From NCBI RefSeq assembly GCF_003258595.1, contig NZ_QHHQ01000005.1, positions 186,001-250,000 on the forward strand: a stretch of DNA of 64,000 bases. The letters run 5' to 3'. Both the position numbers and the translations under genes were made by a program. The notes beneath the pieces were generated by a model. The model did no database searches. It saw only the letters and a list, made by a program, of their open reading frames with translations, and was not told the origin of the DNA. Shown here one piece after another: positions 8,149 through 16,514 of the stretch; the stretch's first letter is position 1; every line of letters begins with the position of its first letter. The DNA comes from Acuticoccus sediminis. GTDB lineage: Bacteria; Pseudomonadota; Alphaproteobacteria; Rhizobiales; Amorphaceae.

Positions 8149-9661
8149 TGGCGACATCGGCGTGCCGGTCGCGGTACGGGTCGACGGCTCCGGCGCGCGG
8201 CGGGAAGCCCAGCTTGCCGGGATTGAAGAGGTTCTGCGGATCGATGGCCGCCTTGATCCTGCGCAGGATGTCCATGCCGACACCGTGCTCGCCGTCCATC
8301 CACGCGCCGCGGAAGAGGCCGCTGCCGTGGTGGTGGGCGATCGAACCGCCGTGGGCCAGCGTCTCGCCGGTGGCGATCTCCCACATCCGGGCGTGGATCG
8401 GCAGAGCCTTGGACTGGTCCATCGGCGGCAGGCGCAACGTCATGTACTGGCAGACGCCCTCCGGGTAGACGTGGCTCCAGTGGGCGCTGAAGTGGGCGTC
8501 CTCGTGCAGCTCGGCCACCTGCGCGGCGATGGTGTCGTAGAGCGCGGCGGCCTGGGTCCAGTTCACCGTCACCTCGATCGTGTCGTTGTAGTAGCCCTTG
8601 TCGAGCCACTGCTTGGTGATCGAGATGTAGCGGTGCGCGCGCCAGGCATCGAAGGGCGTGCTCTCGGTCTCGACGGCGTCCACCTCGGCGGCGAACTCGC
8701 GCACCACGGCGGCCTCGGCGGCGACGATGGGCGCCTCCCCGGCGAGGACGACGTTGGCCATCACCGGGCGGGCGGCGAACGCGTCCATCCCCTCGGTCCG
8801 GCCCTTGGTCTCCTTCTCGTCGTAGAGGCGCACGATGCGAGGGTGGAGGCCCGTCTGCATGATGCGCTTGGCGAGCGCGAGCGCCGCCTGGCGGGTGGGC
8901 AGCGCGAAGACGAGCGCCTCCTCCGCCTCGGGCAGCTTCCAGATCCTGAGGGTCAGCTCGGTGATGACGGCGAGCGTTCCCTCGCTGCCGACGATGAGGT
9001 CGAGGATCGACGGCCCCGTCGCGCGCTTGGGCAGCGGGCGGATCTCGAGGACGCGGCCGTCCGGCAGCACCGCCTTGAGGCCGACCACGATGTTCTCGAT
9101 CTTGCCGTAGCGGCTCGATTCCTGGCCACCGCCGCGGCAGGCCGCCCAGCCGCCGACGGTGGATATGGTGAGCGACTGCGGCAGGTGGCCGGAGGTGTAG
9201 CCCTTCGCGTTGAGCGCCTCCTCGAAGGCGCCGCCGTTCATGCCGGCCTCGACGCGCACGAGGTTGTTCTCGGTGTCGATCTCGAGGATCTGGTCCATCC
9301 GCTGCATGTCGAGCGTCATCTCGCCGCCGAGCGGGATGATGCCGCCGAGCACGCCCGAGCCGCTGCCGTAGGCGATGACCGGGTGGTCCGCCTTTGCCGC
9401 GACCGAGACGAGGTGGGCGACCTCGTCCGTGGTGCGGGGGCGCAGCACGAGGCCGGGGAGTGTCCCGACGCGGGCACCCTCACGGGCGCGGAAGTTCGCG
9501 TACGGCAGGCGGTCGTGCGCGTAGCCGTCGCGGGCGGTCTCTTCGGTGAGGACGTTGTCCGCGCCGATGATCTTCGCGCACGCGGTCGCGAGGTCGTGGT
9601 CTTGCAACGCCAAAGGTCCTCCCTGCGCCCTTGTCGGACGTCGAATGTCGTCGTCGCTCAC
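8141..9661 (-). CDS. FAD-binding oxidoreductase (FAD-linked oxidase, AGPS/D-lactate dehydrogenase type)
   Basis: 506 residues from a GTG at 9661. The FAD_binding_4 domain carries a PP-loop (AYGSGSGVLGG near 94-104), then TVGGWAACRGGGQ and IVGSEGTLAVIT. The C-terminal domain ends with an AHHHGSG motif resembling the histidine cluster of alkyldihydroxyacetone-phosphate synthases. It probably oxidises a hydroxy-acid or phosphorylated sugar derivative. Start choice is open: the GTG has little Shine-Dalgarno and lies about 17 bases from the operator, whereas a GGGAGG lies before in-frame TTG codons at 9613 and 9607. A TTG start would remove 16-18 residues without touching the FAD domain. First gene of the catabolic operon. 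Confidence 0.85.
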   Translation of the reverse strand: MSDDDIRRPTRAQGGPLALQDHDLATACAKIIGADNVLTEETARDGYAHDRLPYANFRAREGARVGTLPGLVLRPRTTDEVAHLVSVAAKADHPVIAYGSGSGVLGGIIPLGGEMTLDMQRMDQILEIDTENNLVRVEAGMNGGAFEEALNAKGYTSGHLPQSLTISTVGGWAACRGGGQESSRYGKIENIVVGLKAVLPDGRVLEIRPLPKRATGPSILDLIVGSEGTLAVITELTLRIWKLPEAEEALVFALPTRQAALALAKRIMQTGLHPRIVRLYDEKETKGRTEGMDAFAARPVMANVVLAGEAPIVAAEAAVVREFAAEVDAVETESTPFDAWRAHRYISITKQWLDKGYYNDTIEVTVNWTQAAALYDTIAAQVAELHEDAHFSAHWSHVYPEGVCQYMTLRLPPMDQSKALPIHARMWEIATGETLAHGGSIAHHHGSGLFRGAWMDGEHGVGMDILRRIKAAIDPQNLFNPGKLGFPPRAGAVDPYRDRHADVANV

Positions 9662-9677
9662 CGGGGTCGCCGCGGTT

Positions 9678-9693
9678 GAGCAAACGTTTGTTC
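9678..9693 (-). promoter_or_regulatory. LacI-family operator
   Basis: The plus strand reads GAGCAAACGTTTGTTC, a near-perfect palindrome around a central CG. Its AAACGTTT core is the classical half-site arrangement of LacI/GalR regulators. It lies between the lacI-type gene and the first catabolic gene. It sits about 30 bases downstream of the TTGACA box, so a bound repressor would cover the start of transcription. The local regulator at 9738-10757 is the obvious binder. Confidence 0.75.
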
Positions 9694-9723
9694 ATGCCGT
9701 TTGATGCCTATCGGCGAGGCGCC

Positions 9724-9729
9724 TGTCAA
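9724..9729 (-). promoter_or_regulatory. -35 box of the catabolic operon promoter
   Basis: On the minus strand TTGACA is followed 17-18 bases later by CATCAA/ATCAAA, a weak -10, and then by the LacI-type operator. The consensus -35 next to an operator makes this the likely promoter for the genes from 9661 down to 629. The box lies just beyond the regulator's stop codon. Confidence 0.45.
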
Positions 9730-9737
9730 CCCACGTT

Positions 9738-10757
9738 TTATGAACTCGGCGGCGCGGCCGAGGAGCGCACCACGAGGTCCCCCGGCGGCAGCAGCACGAC
9801 CCCCTCCCCGGTCGCCCCGCCTTCGATCAGCCCGACGATCCTCTGCACGGCGACGCGCCCCATCTCCTCCGTCGGCAGCGCCACGGTGGTGACGTCCGGG
9901 TAGACGACGCGGGCGAGGAGGTCGTCGTGCATCGTCACGACGGAGACGTCGTCCGGGACGCGAAGGCCGCGCGAGTGGAGCCGTGCGATGGCCGCGGCGC
10001 CGGTCAGGAGCGTCGCGGCGTGGATCGCGGTCACGCCGGCGCCGAGGAGCGCGTCGACGCCGGCGGGGACGCGGTCGGGGTCGTAGCCCGCCTCGGCGAC
10101 GAGGTCGTCGCTCGCCTCGAGGCCCGCCTCCTCCATCGCCTCCGCCCAGCCGCGGCGGCGCGATTCGCCGTTGAAGCGCCCGAGCCGGCCCGCGAGATGG
10201 CCGATGCGCCGGTGGCCGAGGTCGATCAGGTGTCGCGTGCCGATCCGGGCGGCGCTGCGCGTGTCCATCGCCACGCAGTTCGCGTCGCCAGGCAGCACGC
10301 GGTTGATGATGACGTGCGGACGGTCGGTGCTCGCCAGCGTCTGGCGCATGCGCTCGTCATCGTCGTAGCTCGCGATGATGACGCCCTCGATCATGCTGGA
10401 GCGGGAAATGTCCTCGATGATCTTGCCGCCGGTCCCGCCCTGGTCGTAGGCGACCAGCAGCGCGTAGCCGCAGCGCCGCGCCTCGATCTCGGCGCTGATG
10501 ATGGCGGAGGCGAAGATCGGGTTCTCGATCTGCGGCACGACCATCAGGATGGTCGAGGAGCGCGCCGTCTTCAGCGCCCGCGCGACGGGATTGCCCTGGT
10601 AGCCGAGCCGCTCGGCGGTGGAGAGGATTCGCGCCCGCGTCTCCGCCCCCACGCGTCCCTTGTTCTGAAGGACACGCGACACGGTGGAGACGTCGACGCC
10701 CGCTGCGGCGGCGACGTCGCGCAGGGTGGCGGGGCCGGTGAGAGTTTTCTTGTTCAA
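9738..10757 (-). CDS. LacI-family transcriptional regulator
   Basis: 339 residues. The N-terminal helix-turn-helix (ATLRDVAAAAGVDVSTVSRV, about 10-29) is followed by the hinge helix NPVARALKTAR and a periplasmic-binding-protein-like effector domain to the C-terminus. The start is a TTG at 10757; no in-frame ATG or GTG precedes the HTH. It is encoded upstream of, and on the same strand as, the transport/catabolic operon, with an operator in the 76-base gap. It should act as a sugar- or polyol-responsive repressor of that operon. Confidence 0.92.
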   Translation of the reverse strand: MNKKTLTGPATLRDVAAAAGVDVSTVSRVLQNKGRVGAETRARILSTAERLGYQGNPVARALKTARSSTILMVVPQIENPIFASAIISAEIEARRCGYALLVAYDQGGTGGKIIEDISRSSMIEGVIIASYDDDERMRQTLASTDRPHVIINRVLPGDANCVAMDTRSAARIGTRHLIDLGHRRIGHLAGRLGRFNGESRRRGWAEAMEEAGLEASDDLVAEAGYDPDRVPAGVDALLGAGVTAIHAATLLTGAAAIARLHSRGLRVPDDVSVVTMHDDLLARVVYPDVTTVALPTEEMGRVAVQRIVGLIEGGATGEGVVLLPPGDLVVRSSAAPPSS

Positions 10758-10879
10758 CGGACAGGGTCCAACATCGTCCAGGCATGGCTCGTCGACCGCT
10801 AGGGTCGGATCAATGCCCCGACGTGTCCAACATTTCTCGTCCGACCGCGAGCCCTCGCTCTACAACCTTGAAATGTCGG

Positions 10880-11917
10880 CTATCCCGCGGTGACTGCCGG
10901 CAGCACGGCCTCGGCGACGAGCCGGTGCAGGTCTCCGACATGCCCCTCGGTGCGGGCCGGGCGGGTCGGATCGGAGGTGATCGCCACGGTCAGCACCGCG
11001 TCCGGCAGGACGTAGATCATCTGCCCGCCATAGCCGCGGGCGTAGACGGCCCGCTCGCCGGCGAGCTCGGTCAGGAACCAGCCGTAGCCGTACTCGTCGC
11101 CGGAGAAGGGCGAGCGCGCGCGGGGGCGCAGCGACACCTCGATCCACTCCGGCGGGATGACCGCCGCGTCGCCGAAGGTGCCGCCCAGCCGCACCGTTTC
11201 GCCGATCAGGGCCATCGCCCGCGGGGTCATCGCCATGTTGTTGCCGCCGAGATAGTAGCCCTGCGGATCGCGCGTCCATGCCGGGAGGTCGATGCCGAGG
11301 GGCACGCCGAGCCATTCGCGCGCGAGGCTCAGCAGCGTCCGCTCCGTGGTCCGCGCGAGGACGACGCCGAGGATGTGGTAGCTCCCGGTCGAATACTGGA
11401 ACGCCTCGCCCGGCTCGGCCACGAACGGGCGCGTCAGCGCGAAGCGCAGCCAGTTGGCGCTCCCCACCCAGGCGCCGTAGTTCGGCCCGGAGGTCCGCTC
11501 CAGCCCCGCCTGCATGGTGAGGAGGTCGGCGACGGTGATGTCCTTTACCCGGGGATCCGCGTCGGCGGGGATGAGATCGTCGATCAGCTCGCCCAGCGTC
11601 GCGTCCGTGCCGGAGATGAAGCCGCGGTCGATGGCAACGCCCGCCAGCAGCGCGACGATGGACTTCGAGACGGACTTCACGTTGACGGCGCGTTCGAGGT
11701 TCGGGCCCCGGAAGGCGCGGGCGAAACGCGTCTCGCCGTCGTGGACGACGACCATCGCGTGAAGCTGGTCGAGCGCGCCGGCCCGAGCCGCCACCTCCTC
11801 GAACGCGCCGTCCGCCTGGCCCGCCGCCCTCACCGCCCGCGGCACCGCGAGGCCGCCCGCCACGGCACCCGCCAGCGCGGCGAGGACCATGCGTCGATCG
11901 GGTACGGGTCGGTCCAT
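10880..11917 (-). CDS. secreted serine hydrolase of the beta-lactamase class C fold
   Basis: 345 residues from the ATG at 11917, which has CCGGAG at a good distance. A Tat-like signal (DRRMVLAALAGAVAGG, residues 7-22) suggests periplasmic export. The catalytic S-x-x-K is SVSK near 84-87, the Tyr motif is YST (FQYSTGSYH), and a GYGG segment replaces the usual KTG box near the C-terminus. The family covers beta-lactamases, DD-peptidases, esterases and 6-aminohexanoate oligomer hydrolases; SVSK with YST is closer to the last two than to antibiotic resistance enzymes. It stands alone between the lacI-type gene and a divergent arsH. Confidence 0.82.
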   Translation of the reverse strand: MDRPVPDRRMVLAALAGAVAGGLAVPRAVRAAGQADGAFEEVAARAGALDQLHAMVVVHDGETRFARAFRGPNLERAVNVKSVSKSIVALLAGVAIDRGFISGTDATLGELIDDLIPADADPRVKDITVADLLTMQAGLERTSGPNYGAWVGSANWLRFALTRPFVAEPGEAFQYSTGSYHILGVVLARTTERTLLSLAREWLGVPLGIDLPAWTRDPQGYYLGGNNMAMTPRAMALIGETVRLGGTFGDAAVIPPEWIEVSLRPRARSPFSGDEYGYGWFLTELAGERAVYARGYGGQMIYVLPDAVLTVAITSDPTRPARTEGHVGDLHRLVAEAVLPAVTAG

Positions 11918-12245
11918 GCGGCACACTCCGGAGCAGAATCGGCAGAAAGTTCATGTCGTAACGCGCCACCAGAATGGGCCATCGCACACGCGGCCAAAAC
12001 GTGGCATGGCCGCGCGGGGCCGCCGGGCAGCCCGCGAGGGAGGACGATCCCGATCCGCCGCGCAGCAGCGTGCCCCCCTCGCCGGCCGCTCCGGCGCGGG
12101 CCATCGACGGCGGTCCGGCAGGGCACCTGCGGCGCTGCCACGCGCGGGCGCCCCTTGCCTGCCGCCGCGCGTCGGTTAACACCGCTCGGACTGTCCCGGC
12201 CCCGTCCGACCCTCAGCTTGCACCAAGGGCACCTTACCGATCTCC
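11918..12245. other. divergent intergenic region, 328 bases
   Basis: Separates the hydrolase gene (leftward) from arsH (rightward). GC-rich throughout. I see no convincing -35/-10 pair, no ArsR-type dyad and no additional coding frame. Both upstream promoters must lie here. Confidence 0.4.
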
Positions 12246-12956
12246 ATGACCGATCTGCCGAACATCGACCCCGCCTGCCTTCAGCCCATCGACCCGGCGC
12301 CCTATGCGGCGCCGGACGACGACGGGCATCCGCCCCGCATCCTGATCCTCACCGGATCCCTGCGCACCGTCTCCTATTCGCGCCTCGCCGCCCTGGAGGC
12401 CAGGCGGATCCTCGAATGGTTCGGCGCCGAGGTGCGGGTGTTCGACCCGGCCGGCCTGCCCCTTCCGGACGGCGAGCCGGAACACCACCCCAAGGTGACC
12501 GAACTGCGCGAGCTCGCGATGTGGTCGGAGGGGATGGTCTGGTCGAGCCCGGAACGTCACGGCGCGATGACCGGCATCATGAAGGCGCAGATCGACTGGC
12601 TGCCGCTGTCGCTCGGTGGAATGCGGCCGACGCAGGGCAAGACGCTCGCCGTGATGCAGGTCTGCGGCGGCTCGCAGAGCTTCAACGCCGTCAACCAGAT
12701 GCGCATCCTCGGCCGCTGGATGCGCATGGTGACGATCCCCAACCAGTCCTCCGTCGCCAAGGCCTGGGACGAGTTCGACGACGCCGGCCGGATGCGCCCC
12801 TCGCCCTACTACAACCGCATCGTCGACGTGATGGAGGAGCTGGTGAAGTTCACCTACATGACGCGCGGCCGCTCCGGGATGCTGACCGACCGCTACTCCG
12901 AGCGGGTGGAGAGTGCCGCGGCCCTCTCCGCGCGGGTCAACCAGTCCCGCATCTGA
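12246..12956 (+). CDS. arsH: arsenical resistance protein ArsH (NADPH-dependent FMN reductase)
   Basis: 236 residues, the usual ArsH size. The flavodoxin-like fold is marked by [17 protein letters not shown] (FMN phosphate loop near 33-48), [22 protein letters not shown] and [14 protein letters not shown], all characteristic of ArsH rather than general FMN reductases. The enzyme oxidises trivalent organoarsenicals to less toxic pentavalent forms and reduces quinones or O2 with NADPH. No arsR, arsB/acr3, arsC or arsM lies in the window, so the gene is an orphan here. Its stop lies eight bases from the convergent neighbour's stop. Confidence 0.92.
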   Translation: MTDLPNIDPACLQPIDPAPYAAPDDDGHPPRILILTGSLRTVSYSRLAALEARRILEWFGAEVRVFDPAGLPLPDGEPEHHPKVTELRELAMWSEGMVWSSPERHGAMTGIMKAQIDWLPLSLGGMRPTQGKTLAVMQVCGGSQSFNAVNQMRILGRWMRMVTIPNQSSVAKAWDEFDDAGRMRPSPYYNRIVDVMEELVKFTYMTRGRSGMLTDRYSERVESAAALSARVNQSRI

Positions 12957-12967
12957 GCCCGGCTCAG
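12953..12967. terminator. small inverted repeat spanning two convergent stop codons
   Basis: CTGAGCCCGGCTCAG is a perfect inverted repeat containing the TGA of arsH and the TGA (opposite strand) of the convergent dehydrogenase gene. It has no U tract and the loop is very short, so real terminator activity is doubtful. Confidence 0.25.
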
Positions 12968-13851
12968 AGCGCGTCGAGGATGCGCCGGGCGCGCGAGTCG
13001 AGCTCGGCCTCGCCGCCGGGCAGTCCGAGCCGGGCGACCTGGTCGTGCCACTCCGCCGTCGCCTGCGCCATGCGGCTCGGCAGGCCCAGCCCGTCGAGCG
13101 TCGCCGCGACCTCGCGCATCTCCGCCGCGCGTCGCGCGCCGTGGACCATCATCCGCTCCAGGTTGTACGCGGACTTGGCGGGCCAGTTGCGGCCGGGGTC
13201 CGACCCGGCGAGGGACTGAAGCACCGCATCGGCGACGCCGGCCCTGTGCGCGGCGAGCATGCATTCGGCCGTCAGCGCCTCGATACCCTTGATCATCACC
13301 GAGCGGATCATCTTGATCGTCGAGGCGTCGCCGACGGTCTCGCCGGCGATGTCGACCCGCATGTCCATCGCCGTCATCGCCGCCGCGGCGTCCTCGGCGA
13401 AGGGGCCGGCGAGCAGCATCGGCGTCTGGTGCCGCATGGGGAAGATCGGCGCCATGATGGCGACGTCGACGTAGCGACCGCCCGCGGCGTCGATCGCCTC
13501 GGCGGCGGCGCGCTTGGTCTGCGGCGCGCAGGAGTTACCGTCGAGCCATAGCGTGCCCGGCTCGATGGCGGCGGCCGCCGCCTCCGCCGCCGCGAGCGCG
13601 CGGTCCGCCGTCACCAGGCAGAAGACGAGCGAGGCGCCTGCGAGCGCGTCCTGCAGCGTGTCGGCGCCCCTCACGCCCGCCACGGTGTAGTGGGAGCGCA
13701 TCCGGGGCGCGGTCTCGGCGTCGTCGGTCTTGATGTCGTACGCGCTGACGCGGCCGCTTCCGCCGAGGCCCCAGCCGGCGAGGACCGCGTTGGCCGCCTC
13801 GCCGAAGCCGACGAGCGCGATGGTGTGCGCGTTGGTGACGTAGTCGCTCAT
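12964..13851 (-). CDS. NAD(P)-dependent oxidoreductase of the 6-phosphogluconate/3-hydroxyisobutyrate dehydrogenase superfamily with DUF1932 domain
   Basis: 295 residues. The N-terminal Rossmann motif is VGFGEAA (about 14-20). The C-terminal helical part (from about 185) with STIKMIRSVMIKGIEAL matches DUF1932, where a conserved Lys would be catalytic. Such proteins oxidise beta-hydroxyacids or related alcohols. It runs toward arsH and is followed upstream by the CoA-transferase gene on the same strand after 161 bases, so it may be co-regulated with that acid-metabolism group. The substrate is unknown. Confidence 0.82.
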   Translation of the reverse strand: MSDYVTNAHTIALVGFGEAANAVLAGWGLGGSGRVSAYDIKTDDAETAPRMRSHYTVAGVRGADTLQDALAGASLVFCLVTADRALAAAEAAAAAIEPGTLWLDGNSCAPQTKRAAAEAIDAAGGRYVDVAIMAPIFPMRHQTPMLLAGPFAEDAAAAMTAMDMRVDIAGETVGDASTIKMIRSVMIKGIEALTAECMLAAHRAGVADAVLQSLAGSDPGRNWPAKSAYNLERMMVHGARRAAEMREVAATLDGLGLPSRMAQATAEWHDQVARLGLPGGEAELDSRARRILDAL

Positions 13852-14012
13852 ACTCTTCCCCTACACATGGGTCGTCCGGACGCGTCGCGCGCGCCGGTCC
13901 GCCGCTATAGCGCGAACCGTGCGGAGCGACGCTCGGCCCAAATCACCGCAGGTGCGATGATACCGCAACTCCCCCACCCGGGGGGTAGCGCGGGTGCGGG
14001 GCGTGCCGGGGG

Positions 14013-15149
14013 TCAGGACGGCGCATCCTCGCCCAGCACCTCGCGGCGGATTGCCTCGGTGTGGGCGCCGAGCGCCGGGACGGCGCCTGTGGGTGCGACG
14101 GTCCCGTCCACCGTCGCACCGGGCGCCAGCATCCGCACCGGGCCGGCGGGCGTCTCGACCTCGATGTAGCGGTTCTGGGGATGGGCGGCGAGGTCGTCCA
14201 TCGTGTTGACGCGGCCGTTGGCGATGCTCGCCGCCGTCAGCATCGCCGCCAGCTCGTCCCGGTCATGCCGGCCGAAGACGCCGTCGATGATGGCGTTCAG
14301 CTCGACCCGGTTCTCGACCCGCACGGTGTTGTTGTTGAAGCGCGGATCGACGGACACGTCCGGCCGCTTCAGCACCTCCTCGCACAGGCGCACCCACTCC
14401 CGCTCGTTCTGGATCGAGAACAGCACCTCCTTGCCGTCGCGCCCGGCATAGGCGCCGTAGGGGGCGATGGTCGGGTGGTGCAGCCCGTCGCGCCGGGGCG
14501 TCACGCCGCCGAAGGTGAACTGCAGGTACGGCACGTTCATCCAGTCCGAGAGGGCGTGGAAGAGGCTGACGGCGATATGCCGCCCCTCCCCCGTCCGCTC
14601 CCGGGCGTAGAGCGCCTGCAGCACCGCCTGATGCGCCGTCATCCCGCAGGAGATGTCGCAGACCGAGACGCCGACGCGGGCCGGCCCGGCGGGATTGCCG
14701 GTGATGGTGACAAGCCCGGTCTCGGCCTGCACCAGCAGGTCATAGGCGCGGGCCAGGCGCATCGGACCCTCGTCGCCGTAGCCGGAGATCGACACCGTGA
14801 TGAGGCGCGGGTAGTCCGCCCGCAGCCGCGACGGGGCGAAGCCGAGCCGGTCGATGGCGTCGGGCGCGAGGTTCTGGATGAAGACGTCCGCCTTGGCGAT
14901 CAGCGCCTCCAGGACGGCCTTGTCGGCATCCGTGCGCAGGTCGAGGCAGACCGATTCCTTGCCGCGGTTCAGCCAGACGAAGTAGGCGCTCTGCCCCTTC
15001 ACGAACCTGTCGTAGCCGCGCGCGAAGTCGCCTTCGGGACGCTCGACCTTGATGACACGCGCCCCCGCCTCGGCGAGCCGGCCCGACAGGTACGGTGCCG
15101 CCACCGCCTGCTCCACGGAGACGACAGTCAAGCCTTCGAGATCGCGCAC
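14013..15149 (-). CDS. CaiB/BaiF-type (class III) CoA-transferase
   Basis: 378 residues from the GTG at 15149, preferred because GGAGG lies seven bases upstream; a longer start at 15188 adds a basic, unconserved leader. The family core is intact: GLTVVSVEQAVAAPY at the N-terminus, NLAPDAIDRLGF and ISGYGDEGP, and the catalytic aspartate in AYDLLVQAETGL. These enzymes move CoA between carboxylic acids through an aspartyl-CoA thioester. It diverges from the acyl-CoA dehydrogenase gene across a 180-base gap, so the pair probably activates and then dehydrogenates a carboxylic acid. Confidence 0.9.
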   Translation of the reverse strand: MRDLEGLTVVSVEQAVAAPYLSGRLAEAGARVIKVERPEGDFARGYDRFVKGQSAYFVWLNRGKESVCLDLRTDADKAVLEALIAKADVFIQNLAPDAIDRLGFAPSRLRADYPRLITVSISGYGDEGPMRLARAYDLLVQAETGLVTITGNPAGPARVGVSVCDISCGMTAHQAVLQALYARERTGEGRHIAVSLFHALSDWMNVPYLQFTFGGVTPRRDGLHHPTIAPYGAYAGRDGKEVLFSIQNEREWVRLCEEVLKRPDVSVDPRFNNNTVRVENRVELNAIIDGVFGRHDRDELAAMLTAASIANGRVNTMDDLAAHPQNRYIEVETPAGPVRMLAPGATVDGTVAPTGAVPALGAHTEAIRREVLGEDAPS

Positions 15150-15230
15150 GTTGAACCTCCTTCGCCGGTTTGGCCGAACCTTGCACACGCGCGGGCGGCG
15201 CAGGAAGGTTGTCGCCGGTTCGGACCGCTA

Positions 15231-15236
15231 TTGACA
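15231..15236 (+). promoter_or_regulatory. candidate -35 box upstream of the acyl-CoA dehydrogenase gene
   Basis: TTGACA lies 94 bases before the ATG at 15330 in the divergent gap. No good -10 is seen 16-18 bases later, so an activator such as the LysR protein at 17844 may be needed. Confidence 0.3.
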
Positions 15237-15329
15237 AATCCTATGGTGGCGAGCGCCTCATCGCGGCTTCTGAGGGGCGCACATTGCTGCCACCTATCTG
15301 CGCGAACGACGGACGAGGACGGACGACCG

Positions 15330-16505
15330 ATGGACCAGTTTGACCCCACAGCGGCCTATGCCGACATTCGCGAGGGCGTGGCGAACGTCTGCGCCGACTT
15401 CCCCGGTTCCTACTGGCAGGAGCTCGACCGCGAGCGCGCCTACCCCAAGGCGTTCGTGGACGCGCTGATCCGCGAGGGCTACCTCGCCGCGATGATCCCG
15501 GAGGAGTATGGCGGCTCCGGCCTGCCGCTGACGGCCGCGGCGGTCATTCTGGAGGAGATCCACAAGAGCGGCTGCAACGCCGGCGCCTGCCACGCGCAGA
15601 TGTACACCATGGGCACCGTCCTGCGGCACGGCAGCGACGAGCAGAAGCGCCAGTACCTCCCCGGCATCGCCGACGGCTCGCTCCGCCTCCAGGCCTTCGG
15701 CGTCACCGAGCCGACGAGCGGGACGAACACGCTGGCGCTGAAGACCACCGCGCGGCGCGAGGGCGACACGTACGTGGTCAACGGCCAGAAGATCTGGATC
15801 TCCCGCGCCGAGCACTCGGACCTGATGGTTCTGCTCGCCCGCACCACGCCGGCCGACCAGGTCGCGAAGCGCACCGACGGGCTGTCGGTCTTCCTCATCG
15901 ACCTGCGCGAGCTGCGCGGCAACGGCGTCGAGATCCGCCCGATTCGCACGATGATCAACCACGCCACCACCGAGATCTTCTTCGACAACGCGGTGATCCC
16001 GGCCTCCAGCCTGATCGGCGAGGAGGGCAAAGGTTTTCGCTATATCCTGTCGGGCATGAACTCCGAGCGCATCCTCATCGCCTCGGAGTGCATCGGCGAT
16101 GCGAAGTGGTTCCTCAAGAAGGGCTCCGACTATGCGCGCGAGCGGGAGGTGTTCGGCACTCCCATCGGCGCCAACCAGGGCGTTCAGTTCCCCCTCGCGA
16201 AGGCCTACGCGCACCTGATGGCGGCGGAGGCGATCGTCTACCGCGCGGCGGCGATGTACGACGCCGGTCACAACCCGGGCGTCGAGGCGAACACCGCCAA
16301 GATGCTGGCCGCCGACGCGAGCTGGGAGGCGGCCGAAGCGTGCCTGCAGACGCACGGCGGCTTCGGCTTCGCGGAGGAGTACGACGTGGAGCGCAAGTTC
16401 CGCGAGACGCGCCTCTACCAGATCGCGCCGATCTCCACGAACCTCGTCCTCTGTTACATCGCCGAGCAGGTGCTAGGTTTGCCGAAGTCCTACGGCAAGA
16501 AATAG
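15330..16505 (+). CDS. acyl-CoA dehydrogenase family protein
   Basis: 391 residues, full length for the family. Helical N-domain, then the beta domain with LQAFGVTEPTSGTNT (FAD/acyl-CoA contacts) and the C-domain with REREVFGTPIGANQGVQF and QTHGGFGFAEEYDVERKFRE. The canonical catalytic Glu before the C-terminus (IYEGT) is absent: the segment reads LYQIAPISTN. A Glu is present in NSERILIA, where long-chain and isovaleryl-CoA dehydrogenases place theirs, so it may serve as the base. It introduces a C=C bond into an acyl-CoA with electron transfer flavoprotein as acceptor. It is followed after nine bases by the MmgE/PrpD gene. Confidence 0.9.
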   Translation: MDQFDPTAAYADIREGVANVCADFPGSYWQELDRERAYPKAFVDALIREGYLAAMIPEEYGGSGLPLTAAAVILEEIHKSGCNAGACHAQMYTMGTVLRHGSDEQKRQYLPGIADGSLRLQAFGVTEPTSGTNTLALKTTARREGDTYVVNGQKIWISRAEHSDLMVLLARTTPADQVAKRTDGLSVFLIDLRELRGNGVEIRPIRTMINHATTEIFFDNAVIPASSLIGEEGKGFRYILSGMNSERILIASECIGDAKWFLKKGSDYAREREVFGTPIGANQGVQFPLAKAYAHLMAAEAIVYRAAAMYDAGHNPGVEANTAKMLAADASWEAAEACLQTHGGFGFAEEYDVERKFRETRLYQIAPISTNLVLCYIAEQVLGLPKSYGKK

Positions 16506-16514
16506 CAGGCTGAC

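Noticed and set aside
10880-11917. Antibiotic-resistance beta-lactamase
   Set aside because: The fold is right (SVSK, YST), but the third motif is GYGG rather than KTG, so an esterase or amidase is more likely.
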